Shown here in pieces: positions 23,101 through 38,100 of a DNA stretch of 64,000 bases. The position numbers and the translations under genes were made by a program. Source of the stretch: Homalodisca vitripennis (lineage: Eukaryota > Arthropoda > Insecta > Hemiptera > Cicadellidae); contig NC_060213.1 of NCBI RefSeq assembly GCF_021130785.1, forward strand, positions 129,718,001-129,782,000, written 5' to 3'. The stretch's first letter is position 1. Each line of letters starts with the position of its first letter. The notes beneath the pieces are model-generated. The model did not search any database. It was not told where the DNA came from and was given only the letters and a program-made list of their open reading frames with translations.

Positions 23101-26100
23101 TTCATTTTGGACAAGAGAGTGGGAATTTTCAAATCCATTGAAAACATCTTTGGATTATTATATTACATCCCCAACAGCTATCTATCTTTTCCATCGTTGG
23201 TATATCTTATAATATGGCCTGTGGTATAATTTTGATAATTGGCTCATGTTACCACCTTATGTCAAAAGCAGATTTGCCATCGTCACGATTTATTAATGGT
23301 CCATAATCTAAATTGAAGGTGATTGATGTATTGCTATTATGAAACTACAAATTGGGGTATCAGGCAAGCAATTAAAAATAACTTCTGATTATTAGAATAA
23401 CACGTTTAACCTGATGCACACTCACAATCAATCTAATTAGTACACCTTAGGGGTAGACTAGATTTTCATTTCTTTTAATTTTCATTAGCAGTTCATTGTC
23501 AGTTCAGTTTACCTGAGCTTCTGTATCTCCAGCTTGAGTATCCGGATATCCTCAAGTCTCTGGGAGTAGTGGTTCTCCCCTGCGTCCAAACTGCTCTGTA
23601 GCGTCTTGGTCTTCTCTCTCAGCATGGCCAGCTCATCATTGCGTCTCACCAGCTGGGCGTTAATTATGTCCCGAGCATTGGTTAACTGCAACATAGCCAT
23701 CGATGTAGGAAATTTATCCCCAGTGGTGGGTCAGAGGACTTGTCTACAACAAGGGAGAGCTTCCAAACAGCTCTTCAGCATCTTGGTGATCTCGCTCAGC
23801 GGTTTTCAGGGCCAGAGAGAAATTATTGGTTTTTATTCATGTTATATATTTTGAAAGAGAGAAATTTTACTCTCTCAGCGGTCTTCAGGGCCAGAGAGAA
23901 ATTATTGGTTTTAATTTATTTTATATATTTTGAAAGAGAGAAATTTTATTTTGATTTATTAAGTCTCAAAGAGAAAGTCCGAGGTATTCCTCAAAGACAA
24001 AGTCGGAGATTTGTAAAATGCAGTATTCTGGCAAAGTAATGTTAATGTTATTGTTTAACATCCACATCCTGTCCTAAAGTTGCTGTGTTGAAGCGAACAT
24101 TTGCTGCTTCTACAGATGAACTCCTTAGCTAAAGAGACGAATCATAATCAAAACAGTAAGTCATTGCAAAAATGTCAAATGTTAGTTCAAAGAATAAGTT
24201 TGCATTTACACACAGTCAATTTGCGTTTTGGTCATCAGAGAGTAACAGTTACCAAAACGGTTGACCATGCTCTTATCGAATTTTGGGTCCCATGTGGATA
24301 ACCAACCTCTTTGTGACAATGCCTTTTTGCAAATCAAAATGTCTTGCAAATATAGGAAAATATTGATACCCAGTTTGCGACTGATCCTGTTTTCGTTCTA
24401 TCAGAACTCATCAGCATGGTGAAATAGCTATGGAAGTGGAAAATTTACATTACTGCTGGTACTGTTTGTTTTTCTCAAAGACAAAGTCGAAGAATTGCTT
24501 ATTGTAGTATTTTGGCAAGGTAATGTTTCTGTGTAGTGACAATGCCGAGACTGGATTCCAAGCAGCTTTTGGGTATGTTTAAACTTTTTTCTTTCCCTAC
24601 TTTTCTTCTTTCTGTTCTTTATTTTTGTATATATCAGTACCTCCCCCACCTGACGAAGAGGATAGATTTCAATCCTCAAAACGTTGTGTTATACCTTTTG
24701 TAAACTTTAACGATGGCAAATGTCCGAAATCTAGTTATCCTTTCAAACCTTCCATCATCAATAACAAACTTTAAACAAAGAGGGTAATGTTATTGTTTAC
24801 TGTCCACATTTTTCCCTAAGGTGTGTGTTTAAGGATTCATTCCTCTGTGATGACCATGACACAATTCGATCGTGTTCCAATGCAAACTTAATCTTTGAGC
24901 TAACGCTCTGACATTTTTGTGATGACTTTCTGTTTTGACTTCAGTTCGTCTCTTCAGCTAAGGAGTTCAACACACACACCTGTCTTTATTGGAACTAAAT
25001 AGACAGATCATAAAGGGTATGTGACAATGAATGTACCAAAGATATGCTTGTGTTAAGGTTTTTACGTTGCAAAGAAATGCCATTTTTTCAATGGGTAAAT
25101 ATTTCAGTAAATCTTTGTTAAGAACATTTTTTTACAAAAGTAACCCCATTGTAAAAGTGCTATAAAATTTATGTCCCAAAATTCTTTAGGAAAACAGTGC
25201 ATTTGTTTATGCAATCACCAGTACACACCTATTAAAAAAATATGGATTCTCTTATCCGCATCATTTTTTATACAACCAAGCTCAGAGCACTTTCTTTTTG
25301 TTTTCTCAATAAATAAAGAAAGAGTATTTAATAAATGTTCTAATTTAAGTAAAAAATTCTAATAAACAAACTTTACCTGCAATATTACATAATTGTGGAA
25401 TATACTGTAGTTATATGTAAAAAAAGAATCACAAACTCTACCTGCTCTATTTCCTTCTGGTCACGTTCACGCTGAGCGTCTGCCTCGCGTATAATGTGCA
25501 GCTGGCTAATGAGATCTGCCTCCAGTTTGGTCAACTGCTGTTTCGCCTCCTTTAGGTCGTGTTCCACCTTCATCGTCTCCACCCGCATCGCCTCTTTCTC
25601 TGCATGAGCCTTGCGCAGGGCTGCAAACACACAAATACTGAGTTCCCAGGATGGTTCCACAGACACTCGCAAGAAAATATCATAATTTTGTTTACAGATT
25701 AAAATCTTTCCTTACGTAATTCATTAATCCAGTTTTGTTCATATAGTTATGTAGCTTTTTTATCCACTTTAAGTAGAGAAGTATTTTCTTATTTATCAAA
25801 GGTTGCTGCAAGCATTGATAATGAGTGTGTCCTATCTTTAACCTAGAATCAAGGACGTAGCAAGCAAGGGGTCCAAGAGGTCCGGACCCCCCCAAATTTT
25901 CAATTACTTTTTTAGAAAACAATTATTATTATTATTTAAGTAATTCAGTATTACTGATATGTGCTGCTGAGAGATTGTTCTCAAGATTCAAACGAGTCAA
26001 GAACCTTTTAAGGAACAAAATAAGGAATGAGCGGTTGACTGCAATTTCCTTATTTTCTGTCCACTACGGGAAAATATCAATCATCTTTTACCCTCCCCCA

Positions 26101-29100
26101 AAAACATTTTCCTGACTATGTTATTGCGAAGAATGTTCTTCAATCAACAAAGAATAAATGTTCTTTCAAAGACGTAGCCAGCAAGGGAGGTTCAAAGGGT
26201 CTGGATCCCCCAAATTTTAAATTTTGTTCAATTACTTTTTTAGTAAATAATTATTTAAATGATTCAGTATTACTGACATGCACTGCTGAGAGATCGTTGT
26301 CAACAAAGAAATGGGTCAAGAACTTTTTAAGGAACAAAATGGGGCCTTACTCTTTGTCCACTACAGGAGAATATCAGTTGTCTGGACCCCCTCCAAATTT
26401 TTCCTGACTGTGTTCTTTGGTATATATAAAAATATTTTATAGAAATTACCCAATTAAAATATGAGAAAATCTGTTAACATTGTATAATATAAAAAGTATG
26501 GAATATATTCACATCAATTCACTTGATTATATTTTTCTGTAATATAGATTTATAACCCTTCTTTTATTACAGTTAATTTTAATACAGAAATATATTATGA
26601 CTTATTAATGCCTGTATTCTACTAAAATTTAATTTGATTCTTTATTTAAACCATTTACTATTACAGATTAAATAATGTAATAAGTAATAACTTTAAGACT
26701 TAATATAGGTTGTAAATTTAAATTTTTTTGATACAAATCACTACTTAGTTTGTGGGTCTACATACTAACTTCTCCTTCAAGTGAAAGTGGGCAGGCGGAG
26801 CTGTAATCCCTTATAGATTTTAAAGCCTTCAAAATTTAGGGAGCCCCACCCACTTCAACATTATCCTCGACAAGTAGACCTGTGGCTGGGCCTCTGTAAA
26901 ATTGTCTAAGTACAGGCTTGCTGATGTGCTTGGACATCCATTGTTTTGCCCAGATTCAATTGACACATACGTATAGCTGTGCCCAGTTTAGGTTCAACTG
27001 GCAGATCCAATCCAGCCAGAAGAGAAACCCTCCTCGGGTATTATTGACAACAGATGATTTAAAGGTTTTTTTCAAAAAAAAAGGAGAGGTCGACCCCCTT
27101 TTAAGCCTTATTCTGTCCATCCTCATGGACCACTGGCCTGTGCGAGGATCTTATGAAACAGAATAAGGGCGAGAGTTGATACAGTACAAGATCGATGGTA
27201 CTGATAATAAGCGCAACGGTCACAGACAGGATTTAAATCTGCTCTATCTCTAACTTAGATCCATAGTCCAACGACTTAGACTGCTTGGCCAAAGGGTCTC
27301 CCAAGGTATGACACAATTATGAACATCTGTCAATTTTAAGTATTACGATTAAAAATCACAACATGGTGATGAACAAATTGAATTCAATGTTTGTAACAAT
27401 TAAAAAAGAAAAACATATAACGCAGAACTCAGGAGAAACACAGTGAAACACAAGTGAAGTCAGGAGAAACACAAATGAAAATTCACAACAACAGAGATAG
27501 CAAGCAAGAGAGAAGCAAGGACCATACTATAGCAGAGAGGGGCAAGGATGTAGCCAGCAAAGTCCAAGGGGTCCAGACCCTCCCCAAATTTTCAAAATTA
27601 TCAATTACTTTTTCAGTAAACGATTATTATTATTATTTAAATAATTCAGTATTACTGACATGTACTACTGAAAGAACATTCTCAACAAAGAAATGGGCCA
27701 AGAACAAAATGGGGCCTTACTCTCTGACCACTACGGAAAATATCAGTTGTCTGGACCCCACCCAAATTATTTCCTGGCTATATTATTGAGGAGGGGGAGA
27801 CTGATGGCCAGTCTCTGTGACACAGGATTGCTAGTCAGTTACTTACCCAGTTGCTCTCTCATCAGTTGGACCTCTTTGCCAGCAATGTCCTCTTTGAGCT
27901 GCTCTATCTGGAGAGTCATCACCTTGGCCTTGTGCTTGTACTCGGTTATGTCCTCCTGTAAAAGAGATCATGTAAAAATATCTAAAAGGCCAAAAGCAAA
28001 TCAATTACTTACCAAAACAAAAGCATGTTCTAGAGCCCAGTAGCGTATCAAGAATTTAAGTTTAGGGAGCACATCCACAATATCATATTTCTTGGAGATG
28101 AGATGGCGCAAAACTATCTCCTATTTTTTTTAAAGCATTATGTATAACAATTATTAACCTTATCTTACCTTTTATACATTAGATTTTTGATCTACTGAGA
28201 CATTAAAAGTTATTAAGAGTATTTAATGTGTACAGTATTTACTGTTAGCGAGTCACGAAATGACCCCTAGTCTCTTTGTATACCGGCAAATTCAAGGCAC
28301 TAATCACCTCTCTTGAGGCTCTAATTATAACCGTGTACATTAATGTTGCAGACGCAATTACTAACTTAAGTGCCTGCAAATAAGGTGATACCGCTACAAT
28401 ACACAGCTGCACCATGTACTGGGACAGGAGTCATCTCGTGACTTGCCTACAGTAAAGTCTGCAGCAGTTGAGAGAATAAACACTCTAAAACGACTAAAAC
28501 CTTAAATAAAAACTAATTTATACAATATTGTCCTTCAATATACAGCACGAGTAAAGAGCCATCCTTATCCACCGACAACACCATCAGCTGAGAAATAAAC
28601 TGGTGAAATTATATGCTATTACATATTAGATACTGAATATTACAAGTGCTATTAAATATTCCGTTGATGTAATAGTTTTCATTATTGAAAACTAAGCACT
28701 GATTAAGCACTTTCAATTCAATGTATTGCTATCATTCTGATTTCATACAGAACATCATACTGGGTACGACTTTTAATGCACTTCTGCATTTTTGAAAAAA
28801 AGTGAATTAAAACATCCAGGTATGGTTTAAATAATCAGAACATATTTTTCTAACATGTCTTACTTCGTTTTCTTTAGTATCTGTCAGTGTTTATATTTTT
28901 AAAATTTTCGATTATATGATGACCTCCGAGTAAAGGCAATCTCTATTGTACCAGAAGCACAGGTGAAGAAACTCTATAATCTCTCAACTCACACCATTAA
29001 TGCTCAAATTTTTATTTTTATTTTTCTAAAATACATACCAAACCAAATAACGTATTTAGTTAAGATGATTAGGTTAAGGGTGACAATTAATAGGAAAATA

Positions 29101-32100
29101 TTTGCTCTGAATTGCAAAATATTTAATATACCTCTCAAGTATATTCGAGCATGAAGTACATAAACTGATAATTTCACTTAATAGTTGAAACCATCTAAGA
29201 ACTAGCTTAGTAAATATTTTATTTTACAAAGTTGACGTTAGAATACAGAATCCACAGCCTTGTTGAAATGTTCTTTTTTAATACTAAAGTTGTTTCTGAC
29301 TTTTAAGAGGATAAAATAAAAGATTGAAACACTCTACTTAGTGAATAAACACTCTTGGGAGTGCTCAAATGTTATTCTTCTTTATATTGTAGTGTGAAAA
29401 ATTAAATATAAACGTTTGAAATCTTTGCACCAAACTAAGTAATAACAAAGTGTGTAGGAAAGCTCACAAACACACTGACTGACCTGAGCTTCATTGAGAT
29501 TCTTGCAGCAAGTGTTGAGCTCATATCGGACGTTCTCACATTCCGCAACCTTCATCGACAGCTTAGCCTCCGTCTCCGTCAGTTTCTTTCTGTAGTCGTT
29601 GAGAGCCATCTGTTGCAGCTTATTGTCCTCGATCGCTGCTTCTAGTTTCTTGGTCAGAATCACTGCATCAGCTACATGGCTGCAGACATCCCAAGGTCGT
29701 TTATTAATAATGGTCCGATCTTACTAAACAAAGGATTACCTCAAGTTTCCGCAATTTCCCAACTCAACTTGATTTACTTCATATTATATCAGCATTATAT
29801 TTTCAATTTTCAGCTTTCCACAATTCCCAGAATGTATGAATTTTTTAAGGGATTATATCCCTTTTAAAGTGTTTACAGAGTTGTTGAAATATCATGAGCA
29901 GTTATTAAGGAAAACTAATGTAAAAATAAATGAATCACTGGTAAATGAATACAAATTTTCCAATATTAATTTTAGTATTGCAGGGCCGTAGTTTCAAAAT
30001 AACTCATAAATATATTTGCAATGAAACATGAAAACCAATTACAGAAAACTTTAAAAAAGCATACAAACAAACTTATAACTTACAAAACAAACAATAAATT
30101 ATCACAAACATTAGGAAATGTCAGGAACAAAAACTCATTCAAAAACAAATCAGGAATTTATGAAATTAAATGCAATGACTGTAATAAATTGTACATTGAC
30201 CAAACAAAAAGGAACATCAAGACACGATTCAAAGACCAATTTGTACATATAAAATATGGAAGAAGTGAAAAATCTGCTTTTGCGAATCGCTGTATTGACT
30301 CTGGACACATCATCTCTATAAAAATTTACGATTATTGAAAGAAATTACTAACACAACACACTTAAATGCTTAGAAAAAATTTTACATTGACACAAATCAA
30401 GAAAAACTTATCTATAATGAAAACGAACCTATTCAAAATTCAATTCTACTCTCATCTCAATTTATAAGAAAATTAAAATGTAATTCTGTTTAATTATTTT
30501 ATACTGGCTAATCATATTTCCAAATCATTTACCATATGTTATTTTAATATATATTATTTAGAAAAATGTAAATATTTCTTATTTTGTCATTGCCTGATGA
30601 TGGAATCATTGATTCCAAAAGGCCTTGCAATAATAATATTAATATTGGAAAATTTGTATTCATTTACCAGTGCTCTGTTTGTCCAAATTTGTCCAATGCT
30701 CCAAGATTCTTCATTCAATGTAAAAGTAGTTTAGTAATATTATCTTGATTGAATGAATTATATAATTTTAAAAACACTTACCGGTCTTTTTCTTTCTCCA
30801 GTGATGTGATGTGTTGGACTTGGCGGTTGATTTCTGCATTGTTATTGTCGATCTCATGTTCTAGGTAGAGCTTGGCTTGATCAGTCAACTTTGCCACTCT
30901 CTCTTTCTCGCTCACAAGTGCTGCAAACATACAATTTATTACTAGATTATTTGTTATTACTCTTATCAAACTCAAAAAATAAAGTTATCTATGCACATAA
31001 ATAAGCTAATAATGAACAAACTAATAATAAACTCTAATTTACCTATCAATAGTATATTGATAAAGGACCTGTGGTAGGGAAAATTTCTGAGTTTGCTACC
31101 TATACTCTGTCAGATATTAACAGAAAGTGAAATTTCTCTTCCTGCAGTTGGCAGAACTGCAGATGTGTGTGGCACCAAGAGATCTGATAATTATTTTCAC
31201 TACTGCCATCAAACGCTGCAGGTTGTTTCTGACAAAGGTTGAGTTTCTGAGTAGTACTCAATGAAATTACAATTCAGAGGAAATGCAATCTATAGTTTGA
31301 ACATTACATATTTGATTTAGTATGTTACTTAAATAACTATATTTGATAGAGAGTTGCCCTTCATATAAAGATACTCCACCAGGATTGTCATAACAGGATT
31401 ATAGATTTTTATTTACTATCAAGAAGAAGGAAGTGTAGAAATAATATGAAAAATATTGTAAATTTAAAGTGAGTAGGGAGTATTTGAAAAGATAAAAGGC
31501 TAATCATTTTGGGCTTTATTCTTGGAAAAGATAACCAAAGAACAAAAACACTGGAAAACAATATGATCTTTTATACATGACCAGTCTCAGATTCCTCTAA
31601 TGTTTATATCTGATTTCAAATTGGTAGTACTGGAACACACTGTAGACTTTATTACTTGTAAAAGATAGTAACAATTTGTATTATTTTAACTAAATGGGAT
31701 AATCTAATTTTAATGTGCACATTTTTTTTCAAAACACCAGTCTCTTGGCATCTTTTTTAATTGAAGAAATTATCAAAATCAAAATTCTGATCAAGACTAA
31801 CAGTTGGCTTTGATGAGACTCTTGTTGATGATGTCCCTCTCCCTAGCAACATTCTCCAGCATCCTCCGGTCTTGGTTCCCCCTCAGCTTCTCCTCCTTGA
31901 GACTCCGCTGGACCATCTGAAGCTCCATCAAAACCTTCGCTTTTTGCTCCTCCAGGATGTTCCGCTTGCCCTCCATCTTGTTCAACTTCTTCTTGAATGA
32001 CTCCTGGATTGTTGAGGTTTTCGCCACTTCGGACACTAGTTTCGCTATCTCCTCTTCATTCGTCTGTGGACAATCAATAAAAAGTTTTAAAATCCCATAG

Positions 32101-35100
32101 TAAATATCTATTCGTTAGTTCAAAATCATACATCTTGAGAAACTCGAAGATTTGGACAGTAATCAAACTGTTTAATATTAGAAGTCAACCTCTGTTATTT
32201 TTATCAGAAAAACTATAAGCATAAGTTTTGCTATTTGGTGGATTTTAAAATCTACCCTTGAATTTTAAAATCAGGTTATAAACAAATAATTATCTGTGTA
32301 TATTATAAGAAAAATTAAGAATGGTGAATGTTGTTAATATTAGTCACAATCCAATAGGTAATATCGTAGAGGGTTCTGAAAAAGCTTCTAAAATTGCTAC
32401 ACAGTAAAAGATTAAATGTTTGTAATACAAAATTATCCAATCCATCCATATGCTATCCATACACAACTGTTTGGCAACTGCTATGTTTCAGGAGGCTGTT
32501 ATGCAATGGGTTATACTGTAAATGCCAAGTAATCCAAAAACCTAGTCTCAGAACCGATAATTATGATATAATTTCCTTGATATGATATTTTGAGTATGAC
32601 TAGGAGCATTATATAAAGTTCGCTCTCAGGAGTCTTGAAAAGAGAGGCATGCGGTTCCTGTGTTTTGGTCATTCAATAGCCTCTTCAACACCCTCTTCAG
32701 AGCAAATGGGAATAAATAAATTTTAGCACATTCATGTGACACTATTAAAATCTTGATTGTGTTAGAACTTTTTCTACACATTGTGAACTGGAAGACTATA
32801 TTTTTGATATTGGCCATGAAAGTATAAGAACTTAACATTTGAGTCTCGTTCTTTAGACTGATTTCATATTTGAACTCTATGCAAAACTTTGTTCAATTCC
32901 ATTTGCTCTGAAGAGGATTAAGCTGTTAAATGACCGACACAGAACTGTACACTTCTCACTTTTTAGATCGCAAATCTAAATATTATAAGTTATATAATAT
33001 AATATTTGCTTTACTATGGTAAATTACTGGTAGTTGTTTGAAAAGGTGAACAATTCACTACCACACATTAAAATTTACACACATTTTAAAACATTAGAGG
33101 GGGTTGTCCTCTCTATTCTTACATCGCTGAACTTTGTTTACCGTGTTGCAACAGTAGTTATAAGGGAACATAATATTACTATGTTTTCTCATGCCTATTC
33201 TAAAAGACATCCTGTTCCATCATGAAATTTCTCTACAAACTACTTTTTCCTGGTGCAGCCGCTGAGAAAAGTTATGACCTGAATTAAAATCACTGAGGAC
33301 GCAGGTGTCGAAGGAATATATAGAAAAAGCACAAATTAAATCAAAAGCAATCCGCGCAATTAATAATAAAGAGCGGAAAAGCAAGAAGAAGAAGATCCAG
33401 ATTCAGCTAAGAGTGGATGGAAGAGTACTAAGAAAGACTCTTGAAAATAATAGAAAAAACGTAATAGCTACTTTATAAGAGTTGCTAATGAGGAATTAGA
33501 AAAAATATGACAACAGCTTCTTTATCATACAATAATGTAACTGAATGCAATACATACCTCTCAGAATTTGCTCCTACCAACCCTGAACTACAAAAAATTG
33601 TTGGCTCATTATACCAATTACATGGTATACTTTAAATAAAAATAAAAATTTAATAAATAAAAATTTTATTTTAGAATTGTAAATGGATAGGGAATAAAAA
33701 AGTAAATTTATATTGTAATCCAGCGGCAGGCACAACGCGCTTGGAATCTGGTCTAGACTGACTTGATGGCAGTGAATGCTAAACAATAGTCTACAGTGGA
33801 CTCAATCTTTTGTTATAAACCTGCGTTGAGAGTGATTCAAACAGGCTGCAGGAACAGGAGCGTAGTCGGTGCAGGCCAAGAAACCACGCTCTGCTACCAT
33901 TCCGAGTTGAGAAGCGATAGAGTAAAGTCTTTAGTGCGAGTTTAAAAGTAGTGTCGGGCGTAGGATCCGTTGGTATAGATTATTTTTAATACCGAACTCC
34001 AAGACCTTCACGACCAAAGAGCTAAGTACTTTTGACTGAATTATTAAATTTTTCTAAATTTGAAATTTGAAAATTTAAGAAGTGAATTAATTTGAAATTG
34101 GAATTGAAATTTGAAATTAACGATCAAATTCTGTTGAGTGTGGACTAATATATATCTAAATTGTAAAGGAGTTATTTATTTAAAGTCAAACGTAAAAATT
34201 TAATTGAAATTATAGGGATTCTAGTTAAAATTAAGAGCTGCAGGTGCTGCACCATATCCTGTAGGAACTTGTGAAAAAATTCCTGTTGAGAGCTGTTTAG
34301 ATTTGTTTAAGAATTTTATTTTAAAGAAGTTTATAATTTTTATTTTATTAGTTTTGAGAAGAAGCCTATTTATTTTATTTCATACAAATTTATTCAAGAT
34401 TATTATTTTATTTTATATTTTATACACATTATTTGGAGGACAGTGAGTCCATGTTAAATCGAAGTGCCTTGCCTAAGGAAGTAGTAATTTTAAACTATTG
34501 TGCAAAACATTTCATTGGTGGAATACAAGGTTAATAATTGAAATTTGGATTGATTTAATAAACTGAATATTTCTAAAAAGGTGCAGTTTAATTTCCACCA
34601 GTATCTACTTAAATCTTATGAGTTCGAGCTATTTAAGGTCATCATAATAAAAACAAAATTTGTATATTAACATTTAGTATACTCATTTAAACCAAAATGG
34701 TCAGCATAACTTGACGAAATTCCCTCAAAAACTAATAATTAAAGTCTCCTTCAAATGAGTTGTTTCTCCATTAACAAGCAAAGTCAACAAATTATTTAAA
34801 GGACCATTTGCAAGAACTTTAAAATGCTCAAAAGTTACCCTAAATTAAAAAAAGGTGCTACTACAGATCCCTTGCAAGACACAATACAATACCCTGTTAA
34901 CTCACAAGTGGCATGGATTTGTTAAAGGAAGGTCTACCAGGTCTACAGCAACAATTAAGCTTGTAGAGAATATAATTAATCAGCTTGAAGATGGAAAATT
35001 AGTTACTGGACTGCTATTGAATTTCAGCAAGGCCTTTGACTCCGTTGGACATGACCAAGTTCTCGCAAAACTTGATGCACTGGGTATAAAAGGAACAACA

Positions 35101-38100
35101 AACTCAAGGTTTCAATCGTACTTAATTGGACGTAGCCAAGTAGTTGAAATAAAATGCGCATCAAACAATATAGTTCAGATTGTGAAATCAAGTCCGAAGA
35201 AAGTAACCAGGGAGTGCCTCAGGGCTCAATTTTATGACCGTTCTTTTTTATTTTATTCACTAATGACTGCTGCAACACTTGATGACCTGAGTACATTTTT
35301 TATGTATGCAGATGATAACACCCTGATAACAAGAATCGATGTACAACCGATAACTTAAAAGAATGCTCCTCTCAGAGTCTAAATAATGCCTATCAATATT
35401 GTAAATTACCTAGTTGAAAACAAAAAAATCAAAGCAGATCTTTTTTTTGGAAAATAATAGTGCAACAGGACTAAAAGATGTGGCTCTTGAGGATAAAGTT
35501 AGACTGCTTGGTATGACTATAGATACAAACATGGACACCCCTCGTATACAACCTATGTAAAACACTTCCATCTGGTATTTACGCAATGAAAAGACTTAAA
35601 CACGTTGCTGACATCAATACTGCAAGAACAGCGTATTTTGATCTATGTGAATCACACATAATGTACGAACTAATTATCTGGGATGGAACTTCACTCAGCA
35701 ACTCGGAAAGAGTATTGATCCTGCAGAAACGAGCCAAACAAATTCTAGCGGATCTATAACTATTGGAAACATTATGCAACTGTTTTAGAGATCTCAAGAT
35801 CAAGACAGTGATTATTCTGTAAATACAAGAGTTAATTGTGTATGCTGATAAAAAATAACCCCCATGTAACAATAACGTACATAACTACAATACCAGACAT
35901 GGTACCTTCTCCGTGACTCCTCATCACAGACTTACCCTGTATGAAAAACAACCACTCTTTATTGGCTGCAAGCTTTACAATCACCTTCTGGAAAACATTC
36001 AAAGACTAAGAGGACAAGACTTGAATAGAAAGCTGGGCAAATAGCTGATAGACCTGCCCTTCTACAGCTTAACAGAGTTCTTCAATAACAACTGACACCA
36101 TGCCACTTTAGACTGTTTAACTGCTAGACATGGTTAACATTGACTTGCAATTTATTGTTATATTATACTCTACTTTAGAATAAATTGACACCATTGTATC
36201 TCTCCACGAAATTACAAATAAAGAAATGATAATGTTTTACTCATGCAGGGAACTTTATCACTTCACTGTGATGGATTGGATACTGCTGGTGTTTAAAATG
36301 TTTTGAATTAAGTAATTATGGTCTGCAAGAAACATTGGTGTTTTTTAAATACAACAATTATACAGTTAATTTGAAACGTTTAAGTTTCAATACTAGAGTT
36401 CAATTCCCTTTTGAATGAAACCATGGACCTTGATTGGACAAAATAAAGACACTGTTACCTTGATCTGGTTGTTGAGGACAGTGATCATCTGTTTCAAGTC
36501 CTCCACCACCCCGACCTCTCTCTGGTACTCGTCTTGAGCCTTTATCAGCCGCTGGTTCAGGTTCTCGATAGTCTGCACTTGTTTGTCACTGACGGCCTGT
36601 GGACACAGCCAATACATTGTCATTTTCAAAATTGACTGTAACAGTTCAATGAAATTAAATTAACTCTTACAATACAAATTTTATTATTGAACACACAAAA
36701 ATCAGGTTTTATTCCAAAATTCTAACTTGGGCACTTTTGCATTTGATTTTAAGTGTGAGCAAACAATCATAACAAAAGTATTGGACATCTTTTACGATTG
36801 TGAATCTCTCTTACCATATTAGAGAAATGCTCTAGTCTAAGCATTTTTAAAAATATTTTAGAAAGAAAAGCTAGTACTTCAATATTCAATGTAAACCATT
36901 AGAAAAGTAATGCTAAATTGTTGCCCTGAACGAGCTGGAAGTCCCTCCCCCTCCTTTAGATGAAGTGAGTGAGGCATCTATCTTCATTAAATACATACCC
37001 TTTATATGTCATGTCTCACCCGTCCTTCCATCTCTGGATGTAATTTGTTTCAATTTTAATTGTATTTGAGCTCTCTCTAACTTAACATTTTTAATTGGCC
37101 TCTGAGTCGGATTCTCTCATCCTCTATCTCATACATAACATTTTGGCCTCCGAATTGGATTCTCTCACTCTCTCTATCTCATATGTAACATTTTGGCCTC
37201 CATATCGGATTCTCTCACTCTCTCTATCTCATACGTAACATTTTGGCCTCCATATCGGATTCTCTCACTCTCTCTATCTCATACGTAACATTTTGGCCTC
37301 CACATCGGATTCTCTCACTCTCTCTATCTCATACGTAACATTTTGGCCTCCACATCGGATTCTCTCACTCTCTCTATCTCATACGTAACATTTTGGCCTC
37401 CACATCAGATTCTCTCACTCTCTCTATCTCATACGTAACATTTTGGCCTCCACATCGAATTCTCTCACTCTCTCTATCTCATACATAACATTTTGGCCTC
37501 TGAATCAGATTCTCTAACTCATACGTAACATACTGGTCCTTTGGATCAGATTGTCTCTGTATATCTGTGTAAAATTAATAGTGAATGTGCTAAGCATTAT
37601 TTTTCATCGTGCTTGGAACAATTAACAAGTTTTTAAAAGACATATTCACTAAAATAATCTTAGAACTAGAGCTAAAAACTAGGCTCACTACTTTGCAGTG
37701 ATTATATCAAGACTTTTTAAAATTCTTTTTTTTATGAGGGTAGCCCATGATTTGTATTTGAAAATTTTAATTTTCAATCCAGGTTTACTAAGTAAAACCA
37801 TGAAAATCACTAAAAAAATTTGTCTGCACTGTATTTTAAATTTGCTAATTTTGATTTTGTTATAATTGATCAAAAACAGTATATTTTTATCGTTATTAAA
37901 AATAAAGCAAATTTTAATATTTCTAGGAAATAGAAGATGAGATTATCTGACTCATTCATACTGAGAACACTTTAATAAAAATTAAAAAAAATATCATACT
38001 ACAATACCATAGACAATCATTAAGACTATCAAAGCCTAATAATCATCCAAATACAGGACTCTCCTTGTACAGCATCATCCAAATTCTCATATACTAGATA

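Larger units (their letters stand above)
29936..30672 (+). mobile_element. Penelope-like retroelement remnant (family A)
   Basis: Bracketed by a perfect 35-base inverted repeat (29936-29970 and 30638-30672), which starts CACTGGTAAATGAATACAAA. Inside are the GIY-YIG endonuclease end of the element's single ORF and, at 30594-30624, a CTGATGA hairpin. The reverse transcriptase part is gone. Confidence 0.8.

Noticed and set aside
27454..28043. Overlapping 111- and 116-codon plus-strand frames
   Set aside because: They run through a hAT-derived element and then antisense to CFAP58 exon 10; not a gene.
37082..37540. Possible CRISPR-like or satellite centromeric array
   Set aside because: Simple head-to-tail 50-bp minisatellite, too short and intronic; no spacers.
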